Virus record (IMG/VR): IMGVR_UViG_3300045970_000244
Coordinates: 1 to 63,266 of that record
Strand: one strand, 5' to 3'
DNA length: 63,266 bases
Source of the DNA: a virus
Shown: piece after piece, positions 26,458-34,657 of the stretch
Numbering within the stretch: the first letter of the stretch is position 1
Layout of the letters: each line of letters begins with the position of its first letter
Notes under the pieces: model-generated
What the model was told of the DNA's origin: nothing
Databases searched by the model: none
Seen by the model: the letters and a program-made list of their open reading frames with translations, nothing else
Program-made: the position numbers and the translations under genes

Positions 26458-26826
26458 CTATGCGTTTTGCGGCGGGTAGGACCACTTGTTTTCCTTCGCC
26501 CAGTCCAAGGCCATCAGCGCCACGAGGCAGATGAGCTCCGGCGGATTGATGCCCAGCTCGAACTCAAAGTTGCTGTCGCCAAAGAACTCGGCCTTGACCA
26601 CGTAGTCCCAACGGCGGTCGTGGGTGTGGTAGCAGTGGCTCAGGTTGAGCGTGATGCCCTTGGTGCGTAGGACCTCGATAACGCGCAAGGCGAGGTTCAT
26701 GTCTGAGCTGTAGTGCGGCACGAACGCTCCGGACAGGGTTTCGCGGAACTCGTCGTCGAGCATGGACGGTTGCACCTCGACGTTGAACACCCGCCACGCT
26801 ATGTCTGCGTCAAGATCGCGGCTCAT
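26458..26826 (-). CDS. Phage ABA sandwich domain-like protein (122 aa)
   Basis: A small mixed alpha/beta protein (DADIAWRVFNVEV..., NLALRVIEVLRTKGITLNLS..., PELICLVALMALDW) similar to the widespread phage ABA-sandwich proteins of unknown role. It is the last gene of the early leftward block and is coupled to the upstream gene by ATGA. Confidence 0.6.
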   Translation of the reverse strand: MSRDLDADIAWRVFNVEVQPSMLDDEFRETLSGAFVPHYSSDMNLALRVIEVLRTKGITLNLSHCYHTHDRRWDYVVKAEFFGDSNFEFELGINPPELICLVALMALDWAKENKWSYPPQNA

Positions 26827-27125
26827 GCGTCAATCCCCGGTACAGTGTTTTCAAGGTCTTGCAGCAGGAGCAACGCCGCATAGCGCAAGTTCTTCAGGTA
26901 GACCTGCGTTGGCTGGTCGTGGGTGTCGCGCTTGATCTCGTCGTTGAGTTCGTTGATTTTGCTGCGAAGCCGGTCCTTGGATTCGGTGTAACCGCGCAGG
27001 AAGGCTGACCTCAAAAACCCGGCCGCCAGTTCAACGTGCTTGGTTTCGGTCGTAACCTGCGATGCCCCTTGATCTTTCAGGAACGAGAGTAACCCAAGGG
27101 CTTCTTCCGTCGGGTTGAATGCCAT
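26823..27125 (-). CDS. Hypothetical helical protein (100 aa)
   Basis: A largely helical protein (VELAAGFLRSAFLRGYTESKDRL..., LKNLRYAALLLLQDLE) with no motif I recognise. The ATG is followed by good coding sequence, and the stop overlaps the next start. Part of the early leftward operon. Confidence 0.7.
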   Translation of the reverse strand: MAFNPTEEALGLLSFLKDQGASQVTTETKHVELAAGFLRSAFLRGYTESKDRLRSKINELNDEIKRDTHDQPTQVYLKNLRYAALLLLQDLENTVPGIDA

Positions 27126-27176
27126 AGGCGCCTCCTCAACTACAGGATGACCGCAAACCCTTGAGATTGGAAGCAG

Positions 27177-27482
27177 TTATTTTGAGGTGACGACGCTCTG
27201 GTGCGCGCTCAGCAGAGTAGTCAGGTGAGAGATGTTCCGGCGGATGGCTTGGTGAGTTGGGTTGCTGCACACCGCGCGGCACGGCGCCGGGCACTGGGTT
27301 TCGCGGCAGTTGTCACGGTCGAGGACTCCCCTCATGTTGGTGATGGCTTCGCGAATCAATTTACAGTCGTAGCACTCACACCGCTGGAGCCCGACCTGAA
27401 TGGTAATGTCGTCGATGGGCTTGATCTCCTTGCCTGCTACGGAGATTCGGGCTTTCTTCGTTTCGTAAGTCTTTGAACTCAT
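27177..27482 (-). CDS. Cysteine-rich protein (101 aa)
   Basis: Eight cysteines, including CECYDC and then CRETQCPAPCRAVC, suggest one or two metal sites. I do not recognise a family. It lies in a run of small early genes whose products often target host processes, but nothing in the sequence shows a function. Confidence 0.65.
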   Translation of the reverse strand: MSSKTYETKKARISVAGKEIKPIDDITIQVGLQRCECYDCKLIREAITNMRGVLDRDNCRETQCPAPCRAVCSNPTHQAIRRNISHLTTLLSAHQSVVTSK

Positions 27483-27500
27483 GAATCTATTGCCCTTATC

Positions 27501-27746
27501 TTACGCAGGTTCAATCACAGTTGTGATATTCCGCCATTCTTCAAGAAACTCTGCCGGCAAGTCGCTGCCGTGGACGTATTTCATCACGTCCCACTTTTGT
27601 TGAAGCACTGGTACTGAGAGAATCATGATACCCTCTGTCGCACCGAGGACCAGATGCTGAAACCAGCGCAGGGACGAGGTCGGTTTCTCAACCTGAGTGT
27701 AAACCGGCTCGCCCATCGCCAAACCGTCAGATTTGCCCTCAGTCAT
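27501..27746 (-). CDS. Hypothetical protein (81 aa)
   Basis: The ATG at 27746 overlaps the upstream stop (ATGA); the open frame further upstream lies within the preceding gene. The sequence has alternating hydrophobic strands (GIMILSVPVLQQKWDVM) and an acidic helix. No family recognised. Confidence 0.65.
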   Translation of the reverse strand: MTEGKSDGLAMGEPVYTQVEKPTSSLRWFQHLVLGATEGIMILSVPVLQQKWDVMKYVHGSDLPAEFLEEWRNITTVIEPA

Positions 27747-28081
27747 GCGATGCCCTCTGGGCTGACACCAGCGGTAGGGCTGACCCCTTCGGACGTCAGG
27801 GCTGGGCGGTCCGGCATGGATTCGGGCAATACGTCGAAGCCCTTGAACCCCATAACGACATACTCCGGGTTGATGCGGTACTCGTTCAGGTACAGGATGT
27901 AAGAAACCTCCGCCTTGACGGCCTTGCCCGTGTACTTGAGCGTTTTGTCGTCCCACTCCTTCAGGATCAGCGTGTCGTACCGCCGGAACCCTCGGTCGTC
28001 CTTCCTGACCTCAAAGGTCTTGTCGCCGGCGAGGATAGCCCGAAAGAATCTTGGCAATATTCTCAGTTCGTGTGTCTTCAT
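27743..28081 (-). CDS. DUF3850 / ASCH-like (PUA-fold) protein (112 aa)
   Basis: The start at 28081 follows the upstream stop directly (TGACATG). The pattern KTHELRILPRFFRAILAG, KTFEVRKDDRGFRRYD, LILKEWD and VSYILY is that of DUF3850, a PUA/ASCH-like fold that usually binds RNA or modified nucleotides. The C-terminal tail is Pro/Ser-rich. Substrate unknown. Confidence 0.8.
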   Translation of the reverse strand: MKTHELRILPRFFRAILAGDKTFEVRKDDRGFRRYDTLILKEWDDKTLKYTGKAVKAEVSYILYLNEYRINPEYVVMGFKGFDVLPESMPDRPALTSEGVSPTAGVSPEGIA

Positions 28082-28082
28082 G

Positions 28083-28274
28083 TCACTCCTCGTCCTTTCC
28101 GTTGAGTTCGTTTTGCACCCGCTGATAGATCTGCCTGAGCTTGGTCTGCTGCCCCGGCAACAGGTTACAGAATAACTTCCGGCTGATGTCGATGACAAAG
28201 CCTTTCTCGGCCTCGTTCATGGGCGCCCCGTCGAAGTTCTTCAGCATCCAGTCCATCATGTCTTGGTCGTTCAC
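28083..28274 (-). CDS. Hypothetical helical protein (63 aa)
   Basis: I place the start at a GTG (28274) overlapping the upstream stop as GTGA; earlier codons would sit inside the previous gene. The peptide (DMMDWMLKNFDGAPMNEAEKGF..., TKLRQIYQRVQNELNG) is helical and of unknown function. Confidence 0.6.
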   Translation of the reverse strand: MNDQDMMDWMLKNFDGAPMNEAEKGFVIDISRKLFCNLLPGQQTKLRQIYQRVQNELNGKDEE

Positions 28275-28600
28275 TTCCACTTGCCTCGCTTCAAGAACAC
28301 CACACACCGGCGCTCCCAAGGGCCGGCCGAATGCGTTCCGGTGTACCCGGGGTAAGGTGACGTCGTGCATCGAAAATGATCGCGGTCGAAAACATCAGTG
28401 ATGATCTGCTCTGCCTGTTTCATCCCGAGCGTCACAACCCGGTCGCCTACCTTGGGCTCCCAAAAATACCGCGTGCGGAGCTTGTGGAAGGTCAACACTC
28501 CAACCGCCAAAGCCAAGCGCAGCCCGACGATTCCCAGAACGACGATGATCGCGACGTCGAACAGCCGTTTCCAGTTTCCGACAAGCCAGTCCACGGCCAT
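28271..28600 (-). CDS. Single-pass membrane protein (109 aa)
   Basis: Residues 14-38 (FDVAIIVVLGIVGLRLALAV) form a membrane helix. A soluble tail follows, with WEPKVGDRVVTLG and a Cys-containing end (RRCVVFLKRGK). An inner-membrane protein of unknown role in the early operon. Confidence 0.65.
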   Translation of the reverse strand: MAVDWLVGNWKRLFDVAIIVVLGIVGLRLALAVGVLTFHKLRTRYFWEPKVGDRVVTLGMKQAEQIITDVFDRDHFRCTTSPYPGYTGTHSAGPWERRCVVFLKRGKWK

Positions 28601-28602
28601 GT

Positions 28603-28773
28603 TTACGCTCCTTTGGGCGTGACTTTAGGTTTAACTAAAGCTGCGCGCAAAACCGACAGTTTGTGCGAGGCCATTGCCTTTGGGTTCGCCCTCTCGATGC
28701 GTTCCCTCTCCGCCAGCTTGTCGATGCACTGTTTGAGGTACTTCATCCTGTTTTTCTTCAACGTCTTGCCCAT
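28603..28773 (-). CDS. Small basic protein (56 aa)
   Basis: A short gene that I read directly from the sequence: the ATG at 28773 follows AAGGAA at seven bases, and the frame runs MGKTLKKNRMKYLKQ... to ...VTPKGA, with its TAA two bases before the next ATG. It is Lys/Arg-rich with a helical middle (DKLAERERIERANPKA). Function unknown. Confidence 0.7.
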   Translation of the reverse strand: MGKTLKKNRMKYLKQCIDKLAERERIERANPKAMASHKLSVLRAALVKPKVTPKGA

Positions 28774-28880
28774 AAATTCCTTTCAATAAAGTTGGTGCGG
28801 CGGGCCGAAGTTTGGGCATGACCCCGTGGCTTCCGTAAGCCCTTTGCACGGGCACCCGCCGCTTTGCCGTATCTGTGCTT

Positions 28881-29156
28881 TTACGTGGAACTGTAATACG
28901 GCTTCCCCACGTGCTCGCGACCGGAATCAATACCGGCTGCCATGATCTCTCTTCTAAGCCCTTCCGGCGTATACACCGGCGCGTGATTGTAATCATGGTC
29001 GGGAACTTCTGCCGCAGCGTTGCCTTGGCTTTCCCTGTGTGTCGCTCCACACTTCACGAGCAAAAGACGGCGGGCCGGGGAAGGTCGCTTCATTCGCTGT
29101 ACGTTACCCCGGTCTCTGACATACGCCACGAGCTTACCCGCCGTCTTCATCTTCAC
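28881..29156 (-). CDS. Hypothetical basic protein (91 aa)
   Basis: The GTG start overlaps the upstream stop (GTGA); an ATG two codons later is an alternative. The protein is Arg-rich (RDRGNVQRMKRPSPARRLLLVK) and ends with TPEGLRREIMAAG...GKPYYSST. No family recognised. The 107 bases after it hold only a short GGCTTACGGAAGCC hairpin. Confidence 0.55.
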   Translation of the reverse strand: MKMKTAGKLVAYVRDRGNVQRMKRPSPARRLLLVKCGATHRESQGNAAAEVPDHDYNHAPVYTPEGLRREIMAAGIDSGREHVGKPYYSST

Positions 29157-29707
29157 ATGCCCATCGCTGGGACACTCGTCAGGTTCGGGCCATCGGCGGC
29201 CGAACGTGCCGTTTTTTTGTTAGTCTGTTCCTTGATGTCCTCGGCGACCTGCTCACCAAGGGTCTTCTTCACCTCGGCGATTCCTTCGACCGTCGTTTCC
29301 GAACCAAGGTGGCTCTGAATCCCTTCAACCTGCCCGAGCGACATCTCACGTTGCAACTCGTGAACTTCCATCACGCGCTCGTCAACTTTCTTCCCGTCGT
29401 GGAAGTACGTCACGCTCTTTGAGTTCCAGTCGTACACGGCTTCGCATTCAAGGGTTTGGCTGTCGCGGCCGTTGTGTGCCACGCGGAGGATCGCCTTGAT
29501 CTTCTCCTGCTTTGACTTCTTGGCGGTGTCGTGGGTTTCTTTTACTTTCGCGAACTCTTGGTCCAACTCCTCAACTTCTGAGTTCAAGGCGCCGGCTTCC
29601 TTTACCAGCTTGGCCAGTTCAGGCTCTTGTAGTTCGACGCGAATCTCCCGCGTCACTGTGCGCCGTTCGATGTCTTCGGTTGGCGCCGACTTTGTTTTCT
29701 CTGTCAT
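29153..29707 (-). CDS. Hypothetical coiled-coil protein (184 aa)
   Basis: The ATG at 29707 follows a GGGGAC ribosome site; the frame extends upstream, but that stretch crosses poor coding sequence. Residues 25-75 are an acidic/basic coiled coil, followed by a strand-rich segment (TLECEAVYDWNSKSVTYFHDGKKVDER, split) and another helix. No family recognised. Confidence 0.65.
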   Translation of the reverse strand: MTEKTKSAPTEDIERRTVTREIRVELQEPELAKLVKEAGALNSEVEELDQEFAKVKETHDTAKKSKQEKIKAILRVAHNGRDSQTLECEAVYDWNSKSVTYFHDGKKVDERVMEVHELQREMSLGQVEGIQSHLGSETTVEGIAEVKKTLGEQVAEDIKEQTNKKTARSAADGPNLTSVPAMGM

Positions 29708-29845
29708 CTCTCGTCCCCTATTCGTGTTGCTGTTTTCAGGAACCGGTGGGCCAGTTCCATGACCTGCAAAGACGGCCTTGTAAGACCGCAACCCACCGAT
29801 ACTGCAATTCCGGCACACGCAACTATTGAGCGCCGGAAAGTTTTC

Positions 29846-30241
29846 TCACTCCACTCCGAATGCGTCAGCGATTTCCAAAAGCGTCGGACGCATGTGGTGA
29901 AACTGCTCTTGAAGCTCAAACTTCGTGATCTTGGTTTTTGCCACGCCGAACAGAATATCCTCAATCTCGACTTGGATCGTTTCTTGGGCCTTCAACTGCT
30001 GTTTTTCGCTGAACTCAGCCATCGCCTTGTCGTGCGCGGCCTTCTGTTCAACTGTCATTTTGTCCAGCGCGATGTCCGACGAGGGCGCGGCCTCCGTCAA
30101 GGAGTTAAACTTGCGGAAGTGCTTGGCGATCTTCGTGTACACCTTCAGGTCTTTTATGGTCGTTCCGCGACCCGGTGCGGGCGCCTCCATGATCTGTGCT
30201 ACCAAGTCACACTGCTGTCGTTTCAATTCAACTGTTGCCAT
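29846..30241 (-). CDS. Hypothetical helical protein (131 aa)
   Basis: Begins with ELKRQQCDLVAQIMEAP and ends with FELQEQFHHMRPTLLEIADAFGVE; mostly helical. It overlaps the previous small gene by 14 bases. I see no catalytic motif. Gene order (near SSB) hints at a replication/recombination accessory role, without direct evidence. Confidence 0.65.
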   Translation of the reverse strand: MATVELKRQQCDLVAQIMEAPAPGRGTTIKDLKVYTKIAKHFRKFNSLTEAAPSSDIALDKMTVEQKAAHDKAMAEFSEKQQLKAQETIQVEIEDILFGVAKTKITKFELQEQFHHMRPTLLEIADAFGVE

Positions 30242-30452
30242 TGTTTTTCTCCTTCGTTTTGTTGAGTTTCTCTATTAATGCATCGGCCAATTCGACCGCG
30301 CCAGCGATTAGTTCTGTTGGTAAGTGGTGTGCACCGGGGATGGAGTTTGCCGCCAGCCCCTGCATCGCCATCGCCGCGAACAATTCTCTTTTTGTCAGTC
30401 CGCCAGTGTGTCCGTTTTGCGTCGTTGGAAACGCCGGTTCTTCGTTTCTCAA
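30228..30452 (-). CDS. Small conserved-looking phage protein (74 aa)
   Basis: Likely TTG start at 30452, eight bases after GGGAGGAT and overlapping the upstream stop (TTGA). The segment LTKRELFAAMAMQGLAAN...LADALIEKLNK is a pattern seen in many small phage proteins of unknown role. The frame is also open from a TTG at 30473. Confidence 0.6.
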   Translation of the reverse strand: MRNEEPAFPTTQNGHTGGLTKRELFAAMAMQGLAANSIPGAHHLPTELIAGAVELADALIEKLNKTKEKNNGNS

Positions 30453-30544
30453 TGCACGATCCTCCCGAACCAAATCCCGATGCTGAAGAAGATGAACCCA
30501 AATGCGAACACCAACAACAACGTCACTCTGTCTTGCGTTTTCAT
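30449..30544 (-). CDS. Membrane micro-protein (31 aa)
   Basis: A very short gene: MKTQDRVTLLLVFAFG then FIFFSIGIWFGRIVH, that is, a single membrane helix with a charged N-terminus. The ATG at 30544 follows the SSB stop by one base, so translation can be coupled. Function unknown. Confidence 0.5.
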   Translation of the reverse strand: MKTQDRVTLLLVFAFGFIFFSIGIWFGRIVH

Positions 30545-30545
30545 G

Positions 30546-30914
30546 TCAAAACACCGGCAAATGTTCTTCGCCTTCGGGCTGGGCCTCTGGCGCGGGCTGT
30601 TCTTTTGCGTTCGAGCGCAGCACCTGTCGCGCAACAACTTCCGTTGAGGTGCGGGTCTGCCCGTCCTTGTCGTACTGGCGCGTCTGAATCTCACCCTCTA
30701 CGAACACGCCGTCGCCCTTTTGCCACGTGGCCATCTCTTCGGCCGTCTTACCGAACCCTACAACGCGGTGCCAAGTCGTCTCGTAGGTGCCGTCTTTCTT
30801 GCGCTTCGACGTGGCTATGCTCGCGTTCGCCCAAGTGGTGCCAGAGTTCGTAGTGCCGCTCTTGGCGGGCTGCCCAACGCGGCCCACGAGAACGACCATG
30901 TTAGTTGTTAACAT
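30546..30914 (-). CDS. ssb: Single-stranded DNA-binding protein (122 aa)
   Basis: An OB-fold SSB: MVVLVGRVGQPAKS, NASIATSKRKKDG, WHRVVGFGKTAEEM and KGDGVFVEGEIQTRQYDKDGQ (split), followed by an acidic C-terminal tail ending HLPVF. I choose the ATG at 30914 with AAAGGGG upstream; 30899 is an alternative. It lies beside RecT and the RecE-like exonuclease. Confidence 0.88.
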   Translation of the reverse strand: MLTTNMVVLVGRVGQPAKSGTTNSGTTWANASIATSKRKKDGTYETTWHRVVGFGKTAEEMATWQKGDGVFVEGEIQTRQYDKDGQTRTSTEVVARQVLRSNAKEQPAPEAQPEGEEHLPVF

Positions 30915-31239
30915 CGGGCGCCCCTTTCTCTGCGGAAGCCCGGAGTTCTTCTTCACGGAGCTGTGCGAACTTTGTGCGCACTCCGTTCACTGTGGCCTCT
31001 TCAATCTCTTTGGTTGGGCCGGCGATCTGGTTACCCAGCGTGACCGTCGCCGCGATCAGTGCGTCGTACATCACGTTGAGCATGACCGTGAGGTGTTCGG
31101 TCTTTGCACCCGGAAGACGGCGCTTCATGTCGGCTAAGGTGATATTGAACCCCTTGACGATCTCCTGACAGAACCCGTTGGCGGTCGTATCGACCACGTC
31201 TTTCCACTCTTGTTTTTTCCCTAGCAATTTATTCAGCAT
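30901..31239 (-). CDS. Hypothetical helical protein (112 aa)
   Basis: I choose the ATG at 31239 just after the upstream gene; the frame is open earlier, inside that gene. Helical with a central hydrophobic helix (LTVMLNVMYDALIAATVTLGN). No family recognised. Located in the recombination block. Confidence 0.65.
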   Translation of the reverse strand: MLNKLLGKKQEWKDVVDTTANGFCQEIVKGFNITLADMKRRLPGAKTEHLTVMLNVMYDALIAATVTLGNQIAGPTKEIEEATVNGVRTKFAQLREEELRASAEKGAPDVNN

Positions 31240-31240
31240 C

Positions 31241-31495
31241 TCAGTTCCCCTTCTCGTTGAGTCGCCCGTTTTCTTGGGCAATCTGTTTTACGCGGGCTTC
31301 GATTTCTGCTATCCGCGCTTCGTTGTATAAAAACTTCATGAGTAAGGCCCGGCGTTCAGCGTAAGTGGTGCGCTTTGCCTCATCAGGTGAAGGCAGGTAG
31401 GACGCGATCAGTCGAATCTGCTCGTCGTCGGTCAACATACTGAAGATTCTCTGCGCCTCAGCCCTACGCCGAAAGCCCTCGTACCTATTATTCAC
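31241..31495 (-). CDS. Hypothetical helical protein (84 aa)
   Basis: The GTG start at 31495 overlaps the upstream stop (GTGA). The sequence up to residue 84 is helical and charged (EAQRIFSMLTDDEQIRLIASYL; MKFLYNEARIAEIEARVKQI). No motif recognised. The open frame upstream overlaps the HNH-like gene and is disregarded. Confidence 0.6.
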   Translation of the reverse strand: MNNRYEGFRRRAEAQRIFSMLTDDEQIRLIASYLPSPDEAKRTTYAERRALLMKFLYNEARIAEIEARVKQIAQENGRLNEKGN

Positions 31496-31779
31496 TTGCG
31501 CACCAATCGTTTCCGCCCAAGCTGTTCGACTATCTCCCAGCCGAGGTCGTTGAGTTTCAATTCCAGCACTGGGAACCTCTCGCACATCTGCGACCATCCG
31601 ACGGCATGTTGGGTAATGTGGTGAAGACGACACATTGAGATTAAATTGCTCACGGCATCGCCTCCACCACTCCCCCGGCTCTGAATGTGACAAGCGTCCC
31701 CCGGACGCCGACAGATCACACACGGAGCACCACTAATTGATTTGAGTAGGCTGCGATCCCTGAGCCTGTACTTTGCCAT
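31492..31779 (-). CDS. HNH-like nuclease, DUF968/NinG-region type (95 aa)
   Basis: Cysteines and histidines are arranged CVICRRPGDACHI...SRGSGGGD...NLISMCRLHHITQH, the core of small phage HNH/DUF968 nucleases that sit in recombination regions. I choose the ATG at 31779, within the end of recT. It could process recombination intermediates. Confidence 0.7.
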   Translation of the reverse strand: MAKYRLRDRSLLKSISGAPCVICRRPGDACHIQSRGSGGGDAVSNLISMCRLHHITQHAVGWSQMCERFPVLELKLNDLGWEIVEQLGRKRLVRK

Positions 31780-32854
31780 CGGTAAGGTACGCCTTGTTGA
31801 GTTCATCGGCCAAAGAAGAACTTGGCGCTGTCCCGACGGCGTCTCCGTCCCATTCGATGATTCCGATCCCGGAAAGGATGTCTGGGAACATGTCTTTCAG
31901 CGCCCAACTTCTTGCTCGCATTTGCAACATTCTCTTTGGGTATGACTTCCAAACGTCTTTCCCCCAAAGTCCGGCGCGTTTGGCGTCTTCCACTGAAAAA
32001 TCACGAACGATTGGGTCAAATCCCGTGCGCTTGAGGGTACATTCTGCGTATTTTGGACTTAAGTCTTCATTATGGAAAAACACTTCCTTGATCGACTCTA
32101 AAAGACCGGATTTCATGACCAAAGACAGCGGTAAATCCCCAAATAGGCTCGGCGTCCCATTAATGACCGCTATCTTTCCAACAGAGGACATTGGAGGAAG
32201 ACCAAGTTCTCGACAAATTTGAAGAGCAACCAATATTTTTTCCGGTGAATTCAGTCCTCGCGGCATCAGTCCGCTTCTGTGATACGCCGTAGCGAGCCGA
32301 AACTCTTCTTCAAGGGTTGAGCCAACTAGGACGCCATTGTCCTTGGCTTGTAGGGCGGTAGGTCTGGGTTGAGTCGTCGCCGGTAGATTGCTCGTTGCTC
32401 GCGCTGTCTCGTGTTCACGCAAGTTCGACACGCTCGTTGATTCTTTCGCGCTACCAGATTCGCTCCGCTCAGCGGATGTCCGGCCGGGCAATGCGTCTTC
32501 TTCTGATAATGGTGTCGGCCCTTCTGTATTTTGTCGCCCGCGTTGTCCTTGTGCGTCCCCAGAAAGAGGTGTTCCGGGTTCACGCACGCTGGGTTGTCGC
32601 ATTTGTGGCAGACCAGAAGTTTTCCCAGTATCGCTCCCTTGAAGTGGAGATACGAGAGGCGATGTGCAAGATGAAGCCTCTTTCTCCCTTCCCCGATTAC
32701 TCCGTACCCCTTGTTGGTTTTGGCCGCTATCCACTGCCAGCATCCCTCCGTTTTGCGCACCTTGCTCCAAAATCGTTCCGTCAGTTTCATAGTCTTCCCA
32801 CTTCATGTCGTTTGCGATCTGGGCTTCACTTTTGTTTTCCGTTTTGTTTTCCAT
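31733..32854 (-). CDS. recT: RecT-family single-strand annealing protein (373 aa), carrying a nested HNH gene in another frame
   Basis: From about residue 180 the sequence is RecT-like: [67 protein letters not shown]. The ATG at 32854 has GAGGA upstream. Residues of about 22-176 are Ser/Thr/Gly/Gln-rich and coincide with an HNH endonuclease gene read one base out of phase (32326-32790), yet the recT frame stays open. No good start lies between the HNH gene and the RecT core, so read-through of the insert appears necessary. Pairs with the RecE-like exonuclease. Confidence 0.8.
   Translation of the reverse strand: MENKTENKSEAQIANDMKWEDYETDGTILEQGAQNGGMLAVDSGQNQQGVRSNRGREKEASSCTSPLVSPLQGSDTGKTSGLPQMRQPSVREPGTPLSGDAQGQRGRQNTEGPTPLSEEDALPGRTSAERSESGSAKESTSVSNLREHETARATSNLPATTQPRPTALQAKDNGVLVGSTLEEEFRLATAYHRSGLMPRGLNSPEKILVALQICRELGLPPMSSVGKIAVINGTPSLFGDLPLSLVMKSGLLESIKEVFFHNEDLSPKYAECTLKRTGFDPIVRDFSVEDAKRAGLWGKDVWKSYPKRMLQMRARSWALKDMFPDILSGIGIIEWDGDAVGTAPSSSLADELNKAYLTDGKVQAQGSQPTQIN
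32326..32790 (-). CDS. HNH homing-type endonuclease nested in recT (154 aa)
   Basis: A full HNH_3-type endonuclease: [56 protein letters not shown] and [15 protein letters not shown]-terminal second Cys set ([19 protein letters not shown]) follows. It lies on the same strand as recT in the next frame and entirely within it. A weak GGAAG precedes the ATG. No flanking space remains for a group I intron. Confidence 0.85.
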   Translation of the reverse strand: MKLTERFWSKVRKTEGCWQWIAAKTNKGYGVIGEGRKRLHLAHRLSYLHFKGAILGKLLVCHKCDNPACVNPEHLFLGTHKDNAGDKIQKGRHHYQKKTHCPAGHPLSGANLVARKNQRACRTCVNTRQREQRAIYRRRLNPDLPPYKPRTMAS

Positions 32855-33069
32855 TGTTCCGTTTCCTCTGTGGCCCGAAGCCGCACCCGTAAGGCAAGAA
32901 TTTGGTCAAACAGAAAGGTAATCTGCGTCCAGACGTGGGTTTCCGTCAACGGGGCTCCAAACTGTGTCTGGAACTCCTCGTGCATTGCCTTTCTCTCTGC
33001 CTCCAACTTGCTCACGTATCCGCCTCGGTCTATGGTTATTTGGGGTGCCCCGGCGGACGCGGTGCTCAT
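32803..33069 (-). CDS. Hypothetical protein (88 aa)
   Basis: The frame is open from 33162 (TTG); I choose the first ATG, at 33069, without strong ribosome-site support. The sequence GGYVSKLEAERKAMHEEFQTQFGAPL...ITFLFDQILALRVRLRA is helical and ends in a basic tail. It overlaps the recT start by 52 bases. Confidence 0.55.
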   Translation of the reverse strand: MSTASAGAPQITIDRGGYVSKLEAERKAMHEEFQTQFGAPLTETHVWTQITFLFDQILALRVRLRATEETEQWKTKRKTKVKPRSQTT

Positions 33070-33180
33070 AACATCCAAGCCCGCCGGAGCGATGTCTGGG
33101 CTCACTATCAATAGTCTGTTGAGACTGAACCCAAACCTACAAACGCCCTTGCAATAAAGCAAGGTATTATATTTATTTTT

Positions 33181-34083
33181 TCATTCTTCGTCGAAGTCTG
33201 GGACCGACACCCATTCCGGGACCGTCACTGGAATCGCCCTCTCCGGGTAAGATGGCCAGATGTTCACCTTTAAACACTCAGCGTAACGCTTGGTGAGCAT
33301 CGCCCTCCATTGCTCGGCCGGCGCCAGACAACCCATATCGAGCGGGTAAATCATGATGCCGTAGGGCGGTTCCTTCTCGATTGCCACGATGGTCGAAGCC
33401 TCTGACTTGCTGATCCCAGCGACGCGCAAACAGTGAACATAGTGCGCCGCTTGGAGCGCGTACCACGGTGAGCGCGGGTGATTACTGAAGATGGCGTTCG
33501 TCATGTGCCCCGGGCGCGCGTCGATACTCGTCTTGAAGTCCACCAGAAACCCCTCCTTGCTGATGAAGTCGGGCCGGCACTTCAGCTTGACGCCGGTTTC
33601 CGGGTCTTCAACAACGAGCGAGGTTTCGCGCACGCCGCCCATGAGCATCTTGCCCAAAAGGCGGTGCGAGCTTATGGCCTCCAAAACACCGATGAGCATC
33701 CGTTCTTCTTCCTCACTGACGAACACGGCGTCACTCGGTTGGGCCGCAAGCCAGTTCTTTTTGGCTTCACGGGCCTCAGCCGATTGCGTGCTGTCGCGAC
33801 CGTCCTTGGTCTTGCCGACGAACACGGGCACGCGCTTCATCTTCTTGAGAAGTTCGGGCCCGATCTGCAATGCGAGGTGTACCAGAGAACCAGCCTTCAT
33901 CGCGTCCGTCGGTTCCTTCTTGTTCGTTTTGCTCAGCAGGTAATGTCGTGGGCTTCGGTAAAGTTCATAGAGATCGCCGGAGCGCAGAGCGTCGATGGCG
34001 TCGTACATCTCGTACGATAAGCCGCTGATGAGCTTGCCAACCTCGGGCTTGAACGCCTCGGTGGTTTCAACAGTGGGCTCCAT
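33181..34083 (-). CDS. RecE/RecB-like PD-(D/E)XK exonuclease (300 aa)
   Basis: The motifs are those of the phage exodeoxyribonuclease VIII-like family: YRSPRHYLLSK near the N-terminus, AGSLVHLALQI, KCRPDFIS and LVDFKTS (D...DxK), then YALQAAHYVHCLR. The order exonuclease then RecT on one transcript is a classic recombination pair: 5' end resection followed by strand annealing. Confidence 0.85.
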   Translation of the reverse strand: MEPTVETTEAFKPEVGKLISGLSYEMYDAIDALRSGDLYELYRSPRHYLLSKTNKKEPTDAMKAGSLVHLALQIGPELLKKMKRVPVFVGKTKDGRDSTQSAEAREAKKNWLAAQPSDAVFVSEEEERMLIGVLEAISSHRLLGKMLMGGVRETSLVVEDPETGVKLKCRPDFISKEGFLVDFKTSIDARPGHMTNAIFSNHPRSPWYALQAAHYVHCLRVAGISKSEASTIVAIEKEPPYGIMIYPLDMGCLAPAEQWRAMLTKRYAECLKVNIWPSYPERAIPVTVPEWVSVPDFDEE

Positions 34084-34429
34084 CGCTGGCCTCCTTGTAA
34101 GTGCCGTCTGCGATCGCCTTGTGCGTCATTATGGTGTCGAGCTCTGTCTTATCGTTCGAGTGATCCTTCCCGCACGGGCACATCATCGCGTCGAACCGCC
34201 CGGGGCTGAAAACTTCCATCGTGGCGCGCACGGTCTGGTTGATGGTCTGGAGCCGTGTGTTTTCCAGCTCCAAGGCCCGAATACGCCGTTGACGAGTCTC
34301 CAGCTCCTCGTGTAGTATCCGGCGCTCATTGTTGAGCAGCACAATCTCGTTGCTCAACGGGTGACTGACCTTCAATACCCGAATCGTTTTTTTCCGTTTC
34401 ACTTTGACCTTCCGTTTTGCCTTCTTCAT
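34067..34429 (-). CDS. Basic coiled-coil protein (120 aa)
   Basis: A very basic start (KKAKRKVKVKRKKTIRVLK) is followed by a long coiled coil (LLNNERRILHEELETRQRR, LENTRLQTINQ) and a short Cys/His cluster (CPCGKDH). It may bind nucleic acid. It overlaps the exonuclease start by 17 bases. Confidence 0.65.
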   Translation of the reverse strand: MKKAKRKVKVKRKKTIRVLKVSHPLSNEIVLLNNERRILHEELETRQRRIRALELENTRLQTINQTVRATMEVFSPGRFDAMMCPCGKDHSNDKTELDTIMTHKAIADGTYKEASDGAHC

Positions 34430-34432
34430 GGC

Positions 34433-34657
34433 TCATTGTTCCTTTCTGTTTGATGATGAAAAATCGTTCGCCTTAGTGCACGTCAGGAAGTGGCTCACGT
34501 GGAACCCCTCGCTCACCAAGTCCGCATACGGCTGCCCAGAGAAGTCCTTCTTGACCTCGTACACGGCGGCTCGGGCGTCCAACGGCATGGTCTTGCCGGC
34601 CTTTGTCTTAAGAAAGATGATGGGCTTACCGCAGCCCTTGCACGGCACGGTATTCAT
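34433..34657 (-). CDS. Small zinc-finger-like protein (74 aa)
   Basis: The ATG at 34657 overlaps the upstream stop (ATGA). The N-terminus has CKGCGKPIIFLKTKAGKTMPLD, a short zinc ribbon half-site with a strand pattern seen in small phage proteins, and later SHFLTC supplies further ligands. Function unknown. Confidence 0.7.
   Translation of the reverse strand: MNTVPCKGCGKPIIFLKTKAGKTMPLDARAAVYEVKKDFSGQPYADLVSEGFHVSHFLTCTKANDFSSSNRKEQ

Noticed and set aside
28631-29050. 139-codon minus-strand open frame
   Set aside because: It overlaps two better small genes (28603-28773 and 28881-29156) and has no ribosome site or recognisable pattern.
32326-32854. Group I intron in recT carrying the HNH gene
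   Set aside because: The HNH gene fills nearly the whole insert and the first recT part is only about 65 bases, leaving no space for a ribozyme core; recT also stays open across it.
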